DNA of 29,432 nt, taken from positions 1 to 29,432 of the IMG/VR virus record IMGVR_UViG_3300021963_000486. One strand, 5' to 3'. Every line of letters starts with the position of its first letter. Position 1 is the first letter of the stretch. Positions 14,968 through 23,108 of the stretch are shown here, in pieces. The DNA is from a virus. Under the pieces are notes generated by a model, which was not told the origin of the DNA, made no database searches, and saw nothing but the letters and a program-made list of their open reading frames with translations. The position numbers and the translations under genes were made by a program.

Positions 14968-17160
14968 ATGCTTAATACACAAATTTCAAAATCCACTCTA
15001 GCAAAGTTACTTGCTACTGAGAATATTTCGGTAGAATATCGCAAGGTCGAGACTGCATCATTCGATATTGTGAATCGCCGTCTTACTCTTCCAATTATGA
15101 ATGACACCACACCTGAAATGACAGACCTTTTGGTCGGGCATGAAGTGGGTCACGCATTAGACACACCACAATCATACGTTGAATCTGCTAAGGCTGGCGG
15201 TTCTGCATTTTCTACATTCTTGAATGTGGTTGAAGATGCACGTATTGAACGAAAAATCAAAGATAGATATCCAGGTTTGCGTAAGCCTATGTCTATTGCG
15301 TATCGTCAATTTATTGAACGTGATTTCTTTGGCATCAAAGGTAAAGATGTAAATGAAATGTTGTTGATTGACAGAATCAATTTGCATTTTAAACTTGGTG
15401 CAATGGCTAGCATCAAATTCAATGCCGATGAAATGTCTTTTGTCAATGAAATTGAAAAGGCAGATTCGTTTGAGCAAGTGAAAGATATCTCCGAACGTTT
15501 GTATGCTTTCTGCAAAGCAGAATTGGACCAGAAACGTGAGGAGGCAAAACAAGAATTCGAAAAGCGCAAAGAGAATGGCGAATTCGATGACAATGAAGAT
15601 TTTGGTGATGACGGCTTTGGCGATGATGCCGAAGACTATGAAGACAAAAATCCGAATGACTATGATTCTGGCTCTGATTTTGGTGATGATGACTATGAAT
15701 CAGAGGATAACTTTGACAATGGTTACTCCAATACGCCAACATTCGAAGATGCTATGCCTAGTGAGTTGAAGGCATACAATGATGAAGTGAAGTCTGTAAC
15801 CGATGAACGGTTGCAAAATTCATTGAAGAGTCTTGCCGAGACAAAAGAAATTTATGTGGGTAAGATTGCAAAGCAAAATTCTATCAAGCTGAAAAACTAT
15901 ATTGTTTCATATAAAGAATTGAAATTCTTTGATGAGTCTTTGTATGACAATGAAGAATTGGAAGACCAAGACCGTTATGATGCAAGTTTGTTGACTAAGT
16001 TTGAATCGAAGAACAAGAATGCTATTGCGTATCTTGTAAAAGAATTCGAAATGAAAAAGAAAGCGGCTGAGTTGCGCCGTGTGACAGTCTCTGATACTGG
16101 CACACTTGATACCAACAAGTTGCACACTTACAAATTCAATGATGATATCTTCCGCAAGATTGGTTCTGTTGCACAAGGTAAAAATCACGGCATTGTAATG
16201 TTCCTTGACTGGTCTGGTTCTATGATGGACAACATGACTGGTACAATTGAACAGTTGATTACAATGGCTACGTTCTGCCGCAAAGTGAATGTTCCTTTTG
16301 ATGTTTATGCTTTCAGTACTGAATATAAAAAGAGTGGAAATGTGTCAATTGAAAATCGTAGAATTGATATTATTCCAAGTCAATTGCAGATTGATAACTT
16401 TCACCTGTTGAACATTTTGTCTAGCAGTATGAAAAATCAAACGTATCGCAAATTTGCAAATGATTTGCTGAATATTGCTGAAGCATACATGCCTTACAAA
16501 AATTTCCGTAGAAATTATAAAGTAAATTACATCAAAGAAGGTATGGGTCTTGGTGGTACTCCGTTGAATGCGACAATTCAAGTTGCATCTAATGTTGTCA
16601 ATGACTTCCGTAAACGCACTCGGTCTGAAATTGTGAATGTTATCTTTTTGACTGATGGCGAAGATTCTAATACTCTTTGGACCGATAATGAATCAGGACG
16701 TTGCCAGCGTATTGGTCCTTCTGACTTCCGTTCAGTATCTTATATTGAAGATGAAGCGTCTGCCAAAACGTATCGTGTGAATGACAAAGGTGTGACACCT
16801 ACTCTGTTGCAAATTCTTAAGGATCGTACTGGTTGCAATTTGATTGGATTCTATATTCTACCAAAGAGCAAACGTTACTTTCAAAATGCAATGACACGTT
16901 TCAACATGATGATGACGGAAGATGGTTACAAACAATTCCGTAACGAAAAGTTTTTCTCTGTTAATGGATATGGTTACTCTGAGTATTTCTTGATTCCTGG
17001 TGGCGAAGATTTGTCTACCGAAGACGATTCGCTTTCAGATATTCTTGGCGAAAGCAAAGATGTTTCCGCACGTAAGTTGAAAGGTGCATTTTTGAAAATG
17101 AACCAAAACCGTTTGACAAACCGTGTTCTTCTCTCTAAGGTAATCAAGGAAATTGCTTGA
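14968..17160 (+). CDS. CobT-like VWA protein with an N-terminal HExxH metalloprotease-like motif
   Basis: 730 residues. N-terminal GHEVGHALD gives HEVGH at 58-62, followed by FLNVVEDARIERK (about 84-96), the spacing and sequence expected of a zinc metallopeptidase whose third ligand lies in an (N/V)xxEDxR helix. A very acidic low-complexity stretch (about 196-255) follows, as in CobT. The C-terminal von Willebrand A domain has the MIDAS motif DWSGSM (414-419) and LTDGED (about 561-566). In bacteria CobT works with the AAA+ protein CobS, and the next gene encodes a CobS-like ATPase. Phage versions are probably protein-remodelling factors rather than cobalamin enzymes. The start appears leaderless. 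Peptidase activity is inferred from motif only. Confidence 0.82.
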   Translation: MLNTQISKSTLAKLLATENISVEYRKVETASFDIVNRRLTLPIMNDTTPEMTDLLVGHEVGHALDTPQSYVESAKAGGSAFSTFLNVVEDARIERKIKDRYPGLRKPMSIAYRQFIERDFFGIKGKDVNEMLLIDRINLHFKLGAMASIKFNADEMSFVNEIEKADSFEQVKDISERLYAFCKAELDQKREEAKQEFEKRKENGEFDDNEDFGDDGFGDDAEDYEDKNPNDYDSGSDFGDDDYESEDNFDNGYSNTPTFEDAMPSELKAYNDEVKSVTDERLQNSLKSLAETKEIYVGKIAKQNSIKLKNYIVSYKELKFFDESLYDNEELEDQDRYDASLLTKFESKNKNAIAYLVKEFEMKKKAAELRRVTVSDTGTLDTNKLHTYKFNDDIFRKIGSVAQGKNHGIVMFLDWSGSMMDNMTGTIEQLITMATFCRKVNVPFDVYAFSTEYKKSGNVSIENRRIDIIPSQLQIDNFHLLNILSSSMKNQTYRKFANDLLNIAEAYMPYKNFRRNYKVNYIKEGMGLGGTPLNATIQVASNVVNDFRKRTRSEIVNVIFLTDGEDSNTLWTDNESGRCQRIGPSDFRSVSYIEDEASAKTYRVNDKGVTPTLLQILKDRTGCNLIGFYILPKSKRYFQNAMTRFNMMMTEDGYKQFRNEKFFSVNGYGYSEYFLIPGGEDLSTEDDSLSDILGESKDVSARKLKGAFLKMNQNRLTNRVLLSKVIKEIA

Positions 17161-17181
17161 TGTTGTATAAAAACAACACTC

Positions 17182-17210
17182 TTGACTTACCATGAATACT
17201 CTGTTATACT
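17182..17210 (+). promoter_or_regulatory. Sigma70-type promoter for the cobS-like gene
   Basis: TTGACT at 17182-17187, a 17-base spacer and TATACT at 17205-17210. Predicted start near 17217 leaves about 37 bases of leader with GAAAGG before the ATG. A six-base inverted repeat (TGTTGT/ACAACA, 17161-17178) lies just upstream. Confidence 0.75.
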
Positions 17211-17253
17211 ACTAGTATTGAAATTGATTTTTAACTGAAAGGCAAATTATATT

Positions 17254-18447
17254 ATGATTACGCAAAGTGAAAAAGTTGCATTTGTTACCGAAGCCGCAAA
17301 ACGTTTTGGTGAAATTGTAACCCGCCAACAATTGGTGACACTTTCTGAAGAGACTGGCGCAAAACGTCAGTTCTGGCTTGAAGCCGATCAATACCGAGTT
17401 GGTCGTGGCAAGTATCAATTGCCCCTCCAAGAATTTAACGTTAACATGGCTGGACTTGCACTAGTCAAATCCAATCCAGTTCCTTCTATGCCAATCTCCG
17501 AACCTATCATGGCTCCTGTTGCAAAGGCAGTAGCAAAAATGTCTTCAGTTGCACGTATGCAGGAAGGCGCAATTGTTCCTAAAGTGAATCCATTATATGT
17601 TCCTTTTGGATTCTTTGACAACATGAAACGTATTGTTGCATCAAAACGTTTTTATCCGGTATTTGTTTCTGGTCTTTCTGGTAACGGCAAGACTTTCATG
17701 GTCGAACAGGCATGTGCCCAATTGAAAACAGAATGCCTCCGTGTGAATATTTCACCTGAGACTGATGAAGACGATTTGATTGGTGGCTTCCGTTTGATTG
17801 ACGGAGAGACAAAATGGTTTGATGGTCCAGTTGTTCAAGCAATGAAGTCTGGTGCAGTTTTGATTCTCGATGAAATTGACCGTGGTTCAAATAAACTTAT
17901 GTGTCTGCAAGGTGTACTTGAAGGCAAAGGTTTGTTTGTTAAGAAGACTGGTGAATTTGTTGAACCAATGCAAGGCTTCAACGTTATCGCTACAGCAAAC
18001 ACTAAAGGTAAAGGTGATGAGACTGGTCGCTACATGGCCGCTACAATTCTTGATGATGCGTTCCTTGAGCGTTTTCCAATTACTGTAGAGCAAGAGTATG
18101 CCGATGTTAAAGTTGAAATTAAGATTATGAACAAACTGTTCTCAAGTCTTGGTATTGATGACAAAGCATTCGCAGAAAATCTTGTGAAGTGGGCTGATAT
18201 CATCCGTAAGACTTTCGAAGAAGGTGCTATTGATGAATTGATTTCCACTCGCCGCTTGGCACACATTGCCGAAGCATACACTATCTTCAACGATAAGATG
18301 GAAGCAATCAAGTACTGTATCAATCGTTTCGATGCTGAAACAAAGACTGCATTCCTTGACTTGTACAGCAAGATTGATGCTGGTATCGACCCTACCGCAG
18401 AAGTGGAGTCTAAGCCAGATGTAATCACAGAGGAAATTCCTTTCTAA
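17254..18447 (+). CDS. cobS: CobS/MoxR-type AAA+ ATPase
   Basis: 397 residues. An N-terminal region of about 115 residues precedes the ATPase core with Walker A GLSGNGKT (140-147), Walker B LILDEID (203-209), an ISPETDEDDLIGGF segment typical of CobS/MoxR proteins, and a sensor-like ATANTKGKGDETGRY. A DDAFLERF segment follows. MoxR-type ATPases act with VWA-domain partners, and that partner is the preceding gene. CobS homologues are frequent in T4-like cyanophages and relatives, where the true role is not established. The gene has its own promoter and ends in a strong terminator. Confidence 0.9.
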   Translation: MITQSEKVAFVTEAAKRFGEIVTRQQLVTLSEETGAKRQFWLEADQYRVGRGKYQLPLQEFNVNMAGLALVKSNPVPSMPISEPIMAPVAKAVAKMSSVARMQEGAIVPKVNPLYVPFGFFDNMKRIVASKRFYPVFVSGLSGNGKTFMVEQACAQLKTECLRVNISPETDEDDLIGGFRLIDGETKWFDGPVVQAMKSGAVLILDEIDRGSNKLMCLQGVLEGKGLFVKKTGEFVEPMQGFNVIATANTKGKGDETGRYMAATILDDAFLERFPITVEQEYADVKVEIKIMNKLFSSLGIDDKAFAENLVKWADIIRKTFEEGAIDELISTRRLAHIAEAYTIFNDKMEAIKYCINRFDAETKTAFLDLYSKIDAGIDPTAEVESKPDVITEEIPF

Positions 18448-18469
18448 TCTCCTTGGCAGTAATGCCTTT

Positions 18470-18497
18470 GAGGCTACGTAAAGTAGCCTCTTTTTTT
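18470..18497 (+). terminator. Rho-independent terminator after cobS
   Basis: GAGGCTAC (18470-18477) and GTAGCCTC (18483-18490) form a perfect eight-pair stem with a GTAAA loop, followed by seven Ts. It closes the VWA/CobS unit. Confidence 0.95.
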
Positions 18498-18536
18498 ATA
18501 CATATATTATACAACAATTAACAGCATGGAGAAATT

Positions 18537-19388
18537 ATGCAATTTGAAATTGATATTGAGCAACTAAGACAGAAAAAACTTTTTATCGCAACACCGATGT
18601 ATGGCGGACAATGCCACGGGTCGTACACTAAAGCAATCGCAGACTTGATGACACTTTGCACAAAGTATGGAGTTGAGGCACGATTGTTTTTTATTTTCAA
18701 CGAGTCTTTGGTACAACGTGCTAGAAATTATTTGACGGATGAATTTGTTCGTAGTGGAATGGATTACATGATGTTTATTGATAGCGACATTCACTTTGAA
18801 GCACAAGACATTTTTGTGATGATGCATCACGCAATCACTAGAGATGATATGGATGTTATCTGTGGACCATATCCAAAGAAAGCAATTTCTTGGGAGAAGA
18901 TTAAGGTCGCAGTTGATAAAGGTTTCGCAGACAAGAATCCAAATAGTCTTGAAGAGTTTGTTGGCGACTACGTTTTCAATCCGTCAGAAGAAACTACTTC
19001 ATTTAGACTTGATGAACCAGTTCAAGTTAAAGAGAGTGGCACTGGGTTTATGATGATTAAACGAAGTGCATTGGAGAAATTTGACAAAGCATTCCCATCA
19101 CAAAGCTACAAACCAGATCATGCACGTACAGTAAACTTTGATGGTAGCAGAGAAATCATGGCGTACTTTGATTGTGTTATCGATCCAGACAGCAAACGTT
19201 ATCTATCCGAAGACTATATGTTCTGTCAATGGCTACGTAAAGCTGGTGGTAAGATTTGGTTGCTTCCATGGATTCGACTGAAACATGCAGGCACTTATAT
19301 CTTTGGTGGTTCTTTGCAAGCACTTGCGGCTATTAACGCATCACCAACGTCAACTGAGAATGTTCCAAAAAGAGGAAATGGTGTATAA
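18537..19388 (+). CDS. GT-A fold glycosyltransferase-like protein
   Basis: 283 residues. The start of the fold is KKLFIATPMYGG (13-24), and a nucleotide-sugar/metal DxD motif is seen at MFIDSDIHF (DSD 82-84). Further parts typical of these phage glycosyltransferases are VICGPYPKK, a GTGFMMIKR segment and SEDYMFCQWLRKAGGKIWLLPW, where the ED may act at the catalytic site. The acceptor is unknown: phage DNA base, phage structural protein or host surface sugar are all possible. GGAGAA at 18527-18532 fits the ATG. I see no convincing sigma70 promoter between the terminator upstream and this start. Confidence 0.78.
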   Translation: MQFEIDIEQLRQKKLFIATPMYGGQCHGSYTKAIADLMTLCTKYGVEARLFFIFNESLVQRARNYLTDEFVRSGMDYMMFIDSDIHFEAQDIFVMMHHAITRDDMDVICGPYPKKAISWEKIKVAVDKGFADKNPNSLEEFVGDYVFNPSEETTSFRLDEPVQVKESGTGFMMIKRSALEKFDKAFPSQSYKPDHARTVNFDGSREIMAYFDCVIDPDSKRYLSEDYMFCQWLRKAGGKIWLLPWIRLKHAGTYIFGGSLQALAAINASPTSTENVPKRGNGV

Positions 19389-19676
19389 ATGATTGACTAT
19401 CGTTATAATGAAGATGAGACTTTACATGAATTGAAGTCTTATATTGATGCGACATATGGACAACATTACTCACGTACTAAATTCCAAGCAACAGAATTCA
19501 TCATCGATGGAGGACACGGTGAAGGATTCTGTATTGGCAACGTGCTGAAATATGCACAACGATATGGCAAGAAAGACGGACGTAATCGCAAAGACTTGCT
19601 AAAAATTATACACTATGCTATAATCATGTTACACGTACATGACTTGAATGAAGGAAATCAAAATGAAACTAAGTGA
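19389..19676 (+). CDS. DUF3310-like small protein
   Basis: 95 residues. The stretch FCIGNVLKYAQRYGKKDGRNRKDLLKIIHYAIIML (about 51-85) follows the pattern of DUF3310, a small phage family with a GNxxKYxxRxxxK...DLxKAxxYL signature. Members are often annotated as nucleotide kinase-like, without proof. The ATG follows directly on the glycosyltransferase stop. A promoter for gene 45 lies within its 3' part. Confidence 0.7.
   Translation: MIDYRYNEDETLHELKSYIDATYGQHYSRTKFQATEFIIDGGHGEGFCIGNVLKYAQRYGKKDGRNRKDLLKIIHYAIIMLHVHDLNEGNQNETK
19596..19624 (+). promoter_or_regulatory. Sigma70-type promoter for gene 45 inside the DUF3310-like gene
   Basis: TTGCTA at 19596-19601, 17-base spacer, and a perfect TATAAT at 19619-19624 preceded by TGC (an extended -10). 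Predicted start near 19631, about 32 bases before gene 45. Confidence 0.75.
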
Positions 19677-20334
19677 ATCAACAATTAATGTTCTTAAGAA
19701 CTTTGCAACTATCAATTCTGGTATGCAATTCAAACAAGGCTCTACTGTCAGAACAATCTCAAAACAACAAAACGTTTTGGGTAAAGCTACAGTAAGCGAG
19801 ACATTCGATTCTGATTTTGTCATCTATGACTTGAATCGATTCTTGTCTCTAGTCGGATCGCTAGACAATCCAGAAATCGTAGTCAATACCGACACGAAAA
19901 ATCTAACAGTTAAGTCTGGAACTTCAAAAACAACTTATGGACTTTCTGATGAGGCAATGATTGTTGCACCACCAGCAAAAGAAATTAAAGTTGAAAATGC
20001 CGAAGTGAATTTTACGCTGACAAAAGACAATTTGAATCAAGTATTGAAGTTGTCAGGCATCTTGGGTCTTCCAAACATTGCTGTTGTTGGTGATGGCGAA
20101 AGCGTATCAATCACAGCACTTGATGCTAAGAATGATGATGCAGATAACTTCTCAATCAAAGTTGGTGAGCAATCAGCAAACTTCAAATTTATTTTTACCA
20201 CAGAAAATCTAAAGATGATTCCTGGCACATACAATGTTGCAATTTCATCTAAAGGTATTTCTCATTTCAAACATGCGACAGACAATATTGAATATTGGGT
20301 TGCTACTGAAGCCGGTTCTAAGTACGAAGGTTAA
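19663..20334 (+). CDS. 45: Sliding clamp gp45
   Basis: 223 residues (T4 gp45 is 228). The N terminus MKLSESTINVLKNFATINSG aligns residue for residue with T4 MKLSKDTTALLKNFATINSG. YDLNRFLSLV (T4 YDLNGFLGIL) and the C-terminal NLKMIPGTYNVAISSKG (T4 NMKMQPGNYKLLLWAKG) also match. It is the trimeric processivity clamp for gp43 and the activator of late transcription with gp55. AAGGA at 19651-19655 and the T4 alignment select the ATG at 19663 rather than the upstream ATG at 19648. Confidence 0.97.
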   Translation: MKLSESTINVLKNFATINSGMQFKQGSTVRTISKQQNVLGKATVSETFDSDFVIYDLNRFLSLVGSLDNPEIVVNTDTKNLTVKSGTSKTTYGLSDEAMIVAPPAKEIKVENAEVNFTLTKDNLNQVLKLSGILGLPNIAVVGDGESVSITALDAKNDDADNFSIKVGEQSANFKFIFTTENLKMIPGTYNVAISSKGISHFKHATDNIEYWVATEAGSKYEG

Positions 20335-20338
20335 TATT

Positions 20339-20599
20339 ATGAGTAATGTGATTGTTCCGTCCTCTCCAGAGGACCGTAAAAAGATTCTGGATGCATTGGT
20401 TGAAATTTCAAACTCACTCACTCGCATTGAAGCAGAGCGTGATTTGATTAAAGATATTCTCACTACAGTTGAGGATAACTTTGAACTGCCAAAGAAATAC
20501 ACACGTAAACTTGCAAAGATTTACCATAAGCAAAACTTCACCGAGATTCAACAAGAACAAGATGATGTTGAAACTCTTTATGAGAGTGTTGCCAAGTAA
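20339..20599 (+). CDS. dsbA: DsbA-like late promoter DNA-binding protein
   Basis: 86 residues (T4 DsbA is 89). The C-terminal two thirds align with T4 DsbA: DLIKDILTTVEDNFELPKK opposite ELIKDIRIRAKDELGVDGK, KLAKIYHKQN opposite LLALYHKDN, and VETLYESVAK opposite VVELYDTVFSK. T4 DsbA binds double-stranded DNA near late promoters and enhances late transcription. It lies four bases after the gene 45 stop, so clamp and DsbA are probably made from the same transcript. Confidence 0.85.
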   Translation: MSNVIVPSSPEDRKKILDALVEISNSLTRIEAERDLIKDILTTVEDNFELPKKYTRKLAKIYHKQNFTEIQQEQDDVETLYESVAK

Positions 20600-20607
20600 C
20601 ACTCAGT

Positions 20608-20641
20608 TTGCATTCTAACATGTTCTATGTTAGAATATATT
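20608..20641 (+). promoter_or_regulatory. Promoter with embedded perfect palindrome upstream of gene 44
   Basis: ATTCTAACAT (20612-20621) and ATGTTAGAAT (20627-20636) form a perfect ten-pair inverted repeat with a GTTCT loop. The same bases contain TTGCAT (20608-20613), a 17-base spacer and TAGAAT (20631-20636), a fair promoter whose predicted start lies about 23 bases before gene 44. A short T-rich run follows, so the repeat could instead terminate transcripts from 45/dsbA, or be an operator. Confidence 0.55.
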
Positions 20642-20665
20642 TTTATGTTATGATGAGGTGAACAC

Positions 20666-21604
20666 ATGCTACAAGATTACTTGTGGGTCGAGAAGTATCG
20701 ACCAAAAACTGTCGAAGACACAATTCTTCCGGCAGACTTAAAGGCTACGTTCCAACAATTTGTTGACCAAAAGAACGTACCCAATCTAATTCTTACGGGC
20801 GGTCCTGGCGTTGGTAAAACTACTATCGCAAAGGCTATGCTCGAAGAACTTGGATGTACTTATATTGTTATTAACGGATCGATGAACGGCAACATCGATA
20901 CCTTGCGAAATGAAATTAAAAATTTCGCATCAACTGTATCTTTCTCAGGTGGACGCAAATATGTCATTCTTGATGAGGCTGATTACCTTAATCCTCAATC
21001 TACTCAACCCGCATTACGGAACTTCATGGAAGAGTTTTCTGCTAATTGTGGTTTTATCCTTACTTGCAATTTCCTCAATCGTATCATCGCCCCTCTCCAC
21101 AGTCGATGCTCCGTTGTACAATTTAAAATAAGCAATTCAGACAAGCCAAAACTTGCTGGTCGCTTTATGAAACGTGTGACTGGTATTCTTGAAAAAGAAA
21201 ACGTAGAGTTTGAAGAGAAGGTTGTTGCTGAATTGATTATGAAACACTTTCCTGATTGGAGGCGTGTTATTAATGAACTGCAACGTTACTCTGCTACAGG
21301 TAAGATTGACACGGGCATTCTCGCTAACATTTCACAGGACAATTATAAGTCTCTTATTGAACGAATGAAAGCGAAAGACTTTTCTGGTATTCGAAAATGG
21401 GTTGCTGAAAACCTAGACAATGAACCGTCTGCATTGTTTCGAAAGATTTTTGATACTGCAAACGAATATGTAGATCCAAATTCTGTTCCTAAGTTGGTTC
21501 TGCACATGGCTGACTATCAGTATAAATCTGCGTTTGTTGCGGATCAAGAAATTAATTTTGTTGCATTTTTAACGGAAGTGATGGTTGATTGTGAATTTAA
21601 ATAA
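20666..21604 (+). CDS. 44: Clamp loader large subunit gp44
   Basis: 312 residues (T4 gp44 is 319). It opens with WVEKYRPKTVEDTILP, the RFC-box region, followed by Walker A GGPGVGKT (45-52), DEAD-box Walker B ILDEADYLNP (101-110), and the SRC motif (146-148) carrying the arginine finger. Four copies assemble with one gp62 to load gp45. GAGG at 20655-20658 fits the start. In T4, gene 62 follows directly; here another gene is inserted between them. Confidence 0.97.
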   Translation: MLQDYLWVEKYRPKTVEDTILPADLKATFQQFVDQKNVPNLILTGGPGVGKTTIAKAMLEELGCTYIVINGSMNGNIDTLRNEIKNFASTVSFSGGRKYVILDEADYLNPQSTQPALRNFMEEFSANCGFILTCNFLNRIIAPLHSRCSVVQFKISNSDKPKLAGRFMKRVTGILEKENVEFEEKVVAELIMKHFPDWRRVINELQRYSATGKIDTGILANISQDNYKSLIERMKAKDFSGIRKWVAENLDNEPSALFRKIFDTANEYVDPNSVPKLVLHMADYQYKSAFVADQEINFVAFLTEVMVDCEFK

Positions 21605-22304
21605 CAAAACTAAAGTATATTGGACCGCAGGTAAAAATAGAGGTAATTTAATCACTCCAGAAGATATTACTTATTTTGCTCCTATTCCAGTTTATGATGA
21701 AATATTTTCTAAAAGAAAAAATACAGTTGGCATTGAAAAGTGTCCAGCAATAAAAGAAATGTGTAAAAATACTTATGCAATAAAGGCGCCATATGATTTG
21801 ACTCTTGAAGTAGCAGATGATGGAGGATTTAATACATCGGTGTCTAGAGATTTTTTTGAATCTCTATGCAACTGGCGAGGAAATGTTGGAAATGGTACTG
21901 ATATCTATTCGGCAACTTTACCTCCATCTTATCTATTTTACAGTAAGTCGAGTGTTAAAATCGAATCAATTCCCGCATTTTTGCAAAGTAATAAATCTAT
22001 AGAAAATGTTAATTTGATTCCAGGAACATTTAATATCGGAAAATGGATTAGACCTTTAGATTTTACAATTGAAATTAAAAATCCAAAAAATCCTGTCACG
22101 ATTAAACGGGGTGATATTATTTTTTATGTTAGATTCATTACTGAAGATGGAAGTAAGGTTGAATTGGAAAGAAGTAATGACAATTCAATACATGAAGTTT
22201 CTTTTACTTGCACATCAGTAAAAGAAAGAATTCGAAATCTGACACTACCTAAACTGTATGAAATGGCAGAAGGATATATAAATTCTTTCTGGAAAACAAA
22301 ATGA
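21591..22304 (+). CDS. AT-rich gene of unknown function inserted between 44 and 62
   Basis: About 237 residues from a GTG at 21591 (a TTG at 21585 is also in frame), overlapping the end of gene 44 by 14 bases. Its stop overlaps the gene 62 start (ATGA). The sequence is visibly richer in A and T than the flanking genes. Recognisable pieces are VYWTAGKNRGNL, a KCPAIKEMCKNTYAIKAPYDL stretch with two Cys, and a C-terminal beta-rich half (IGKWIRPLDFTIEI, IKRGDIIFYVRFI) that suggests a beta-sandwich or double-stranded beta-helix. I do not recognise a characterised family. No catalytic motif can be asserted. Confidence 0.7.
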   Translation: MNLNNKTKVYWTAGKNRGNLITPEDITYFAPIPVYDEIFSKRKNTVGIEKCPAIKEMCKNTYAIKAPYDLTLEVADDGGFNTSVSRDFFESLCNWRGNVGNGTDIYSATLPPSYLFYSKSSVKIESIPAFLQSNKSIENVNLIPGTFNIGKWIRPLDFTIEIKNPKNPVTIKRGDIIFYVRFITEDGSKVELERSNDNSIHEVSFTCTSVKERIRNLTLPKLYEMAEGYINSFWKTK

Positions 22305-22720
22305 CACCATTCGATTTTATTAATGCAATCGGACAATCAAAAGAAAATATAATGATTGGTACTGACAATGACGAACTGTCAGAAAAGGCATATAACCCTT
22401 ACATTGTAAACAAAGGACTTTCTTATTTTCCTGATACTATCTTTCATGCAAATGAAATGAACAGTAGGCACCTTTTAGATAACAAACCTCAATTTTTGTA
22501 TTTACTAAATACCATCAGATCACGCAAGCGTTATAGCAAGTGGTTTAAGAATGAAAAAGTTGAGGACATTAATGTGATTTCAGAATGTTTTGGCTATAGT
22601 TACGCAAAGGCAAAACAGATTCAAAATCTCTTAACCTCCGATCAACTCAAAATTATGAGACAAAAACTAGAAAAAGGTGGGTTGAAAACCAAGGAGAAAA
22701 AGAATGGCGGTGAACATTGA
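22301..22720 (+). CDS. 62: Clamp loader small subunit gp62
   Basis: 139 residues, shorter than T4 gp62 (187) but usual for marine T4-like phages. MTPFDFINAI at the start, YNPYIVNKGLSYFPDTI, FHANEMN and RSRKRYSKWFK are the conserved parts; the RKRYSKW patch corresponds to T4 RGKRYGKWAK. It completes the 4:1 gp44/gp62 loader. Its position before regA is conserved. It overlaps regA by 17 bases. Confidence 0.93.
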   Translation: MTPFDFINAIGQSKENIMIGTDNDELSEKAYNPYIVNKGLSYFPDTIFHANEMNSRHLLDNKPQFLYLLNTIRSRKRYSKWFKNEKVEDINVISECFGYSYAKAKQIQNLLTSDQLKIMRQKLEKGGLKTKEKKNGGEH

Positions 22721-23108
22721 CGAATTATTGGAAGTAAGATTGAAACAAGAGGATGATTTTCTGAAAGTCAAAGAGACATTAACACGTATTGGTGTAGCAT
22801 CTCGAAAAGACAAAACTCTCTATCAATCTTGCCACATATTACACAAAAAAGGTAAATACTATATTGTACACTTCAAAGAATTGTTTGCATTAGATGGCAA
22901 GTCAACTGATTTTGAAGATAATGACCTTGCAAGACGAAACACTATTGCAAACTTACTTGCTGAGTGGGGACTAATAGAAATTGTAACTAAGAATTCATTA
23001 GAACCAATTGCACCATTGTCGCAGATTAAAATCATTTCTTATAAAGAAAAAGATGAGTGGTCGTTAACAGCAAAGTACAATATCGGAAAGAAAAAGGAAT
23101 CAATCTAA
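22704..23108 (+). CDS. regA: RegA translational repressor
   Basis: 134 residues (T4 RegA is 122). DFLKVKETLTRIG, DKTLYQSCHILHKKGKYYIVHFKE and LLAEWGLIEIV are almost identical to T4 RegA. It binds ribosome-binding regions of early mRNAs, including those of 44, 45 and regA itself in T4. The start has AAGGAG in the tail of gene 62. The stop overlaps the Dps start (TAATG). Confidence 0.97.
   Translation: MAVNIDELLEVRLKQEDDFLKVKETLTRIGVASRKDKTLYQSCHILHKKGKYYIVHFKELFALDGKSTDFEDNDLARRNTIANLLAEWGLIEIVTKNSLEPIAPLSQIKIISYKEKDEWSLTAKYNIGKKKESI

Noticed and set aside
15590-15720. CRISPR-like or regulatory direct repeats
   Set aside because: The repeats are short GATGAC/GAAGAT codon runs in an acidic protein linker with no regular spacer pattern. 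No CRISPR array is visible anywhere in the window.
15443-15742. 99-residue His/Ser/Gln-rich minus-strand frame
   Set aside because: It is the mirror of the Asp/Glu-rich linker of the VWA protein (repeated GATGAC-type codons), not an independent gene.
14968-18447. Cobalamin biosynthesis (cobalt chelatase) role for the CobS/CobT-like pair
   Set aside because: No CobN or other corrin gene is present, and phage copies have an HExxH motif and MoxR-like features that fit a protein-remodelling role better.
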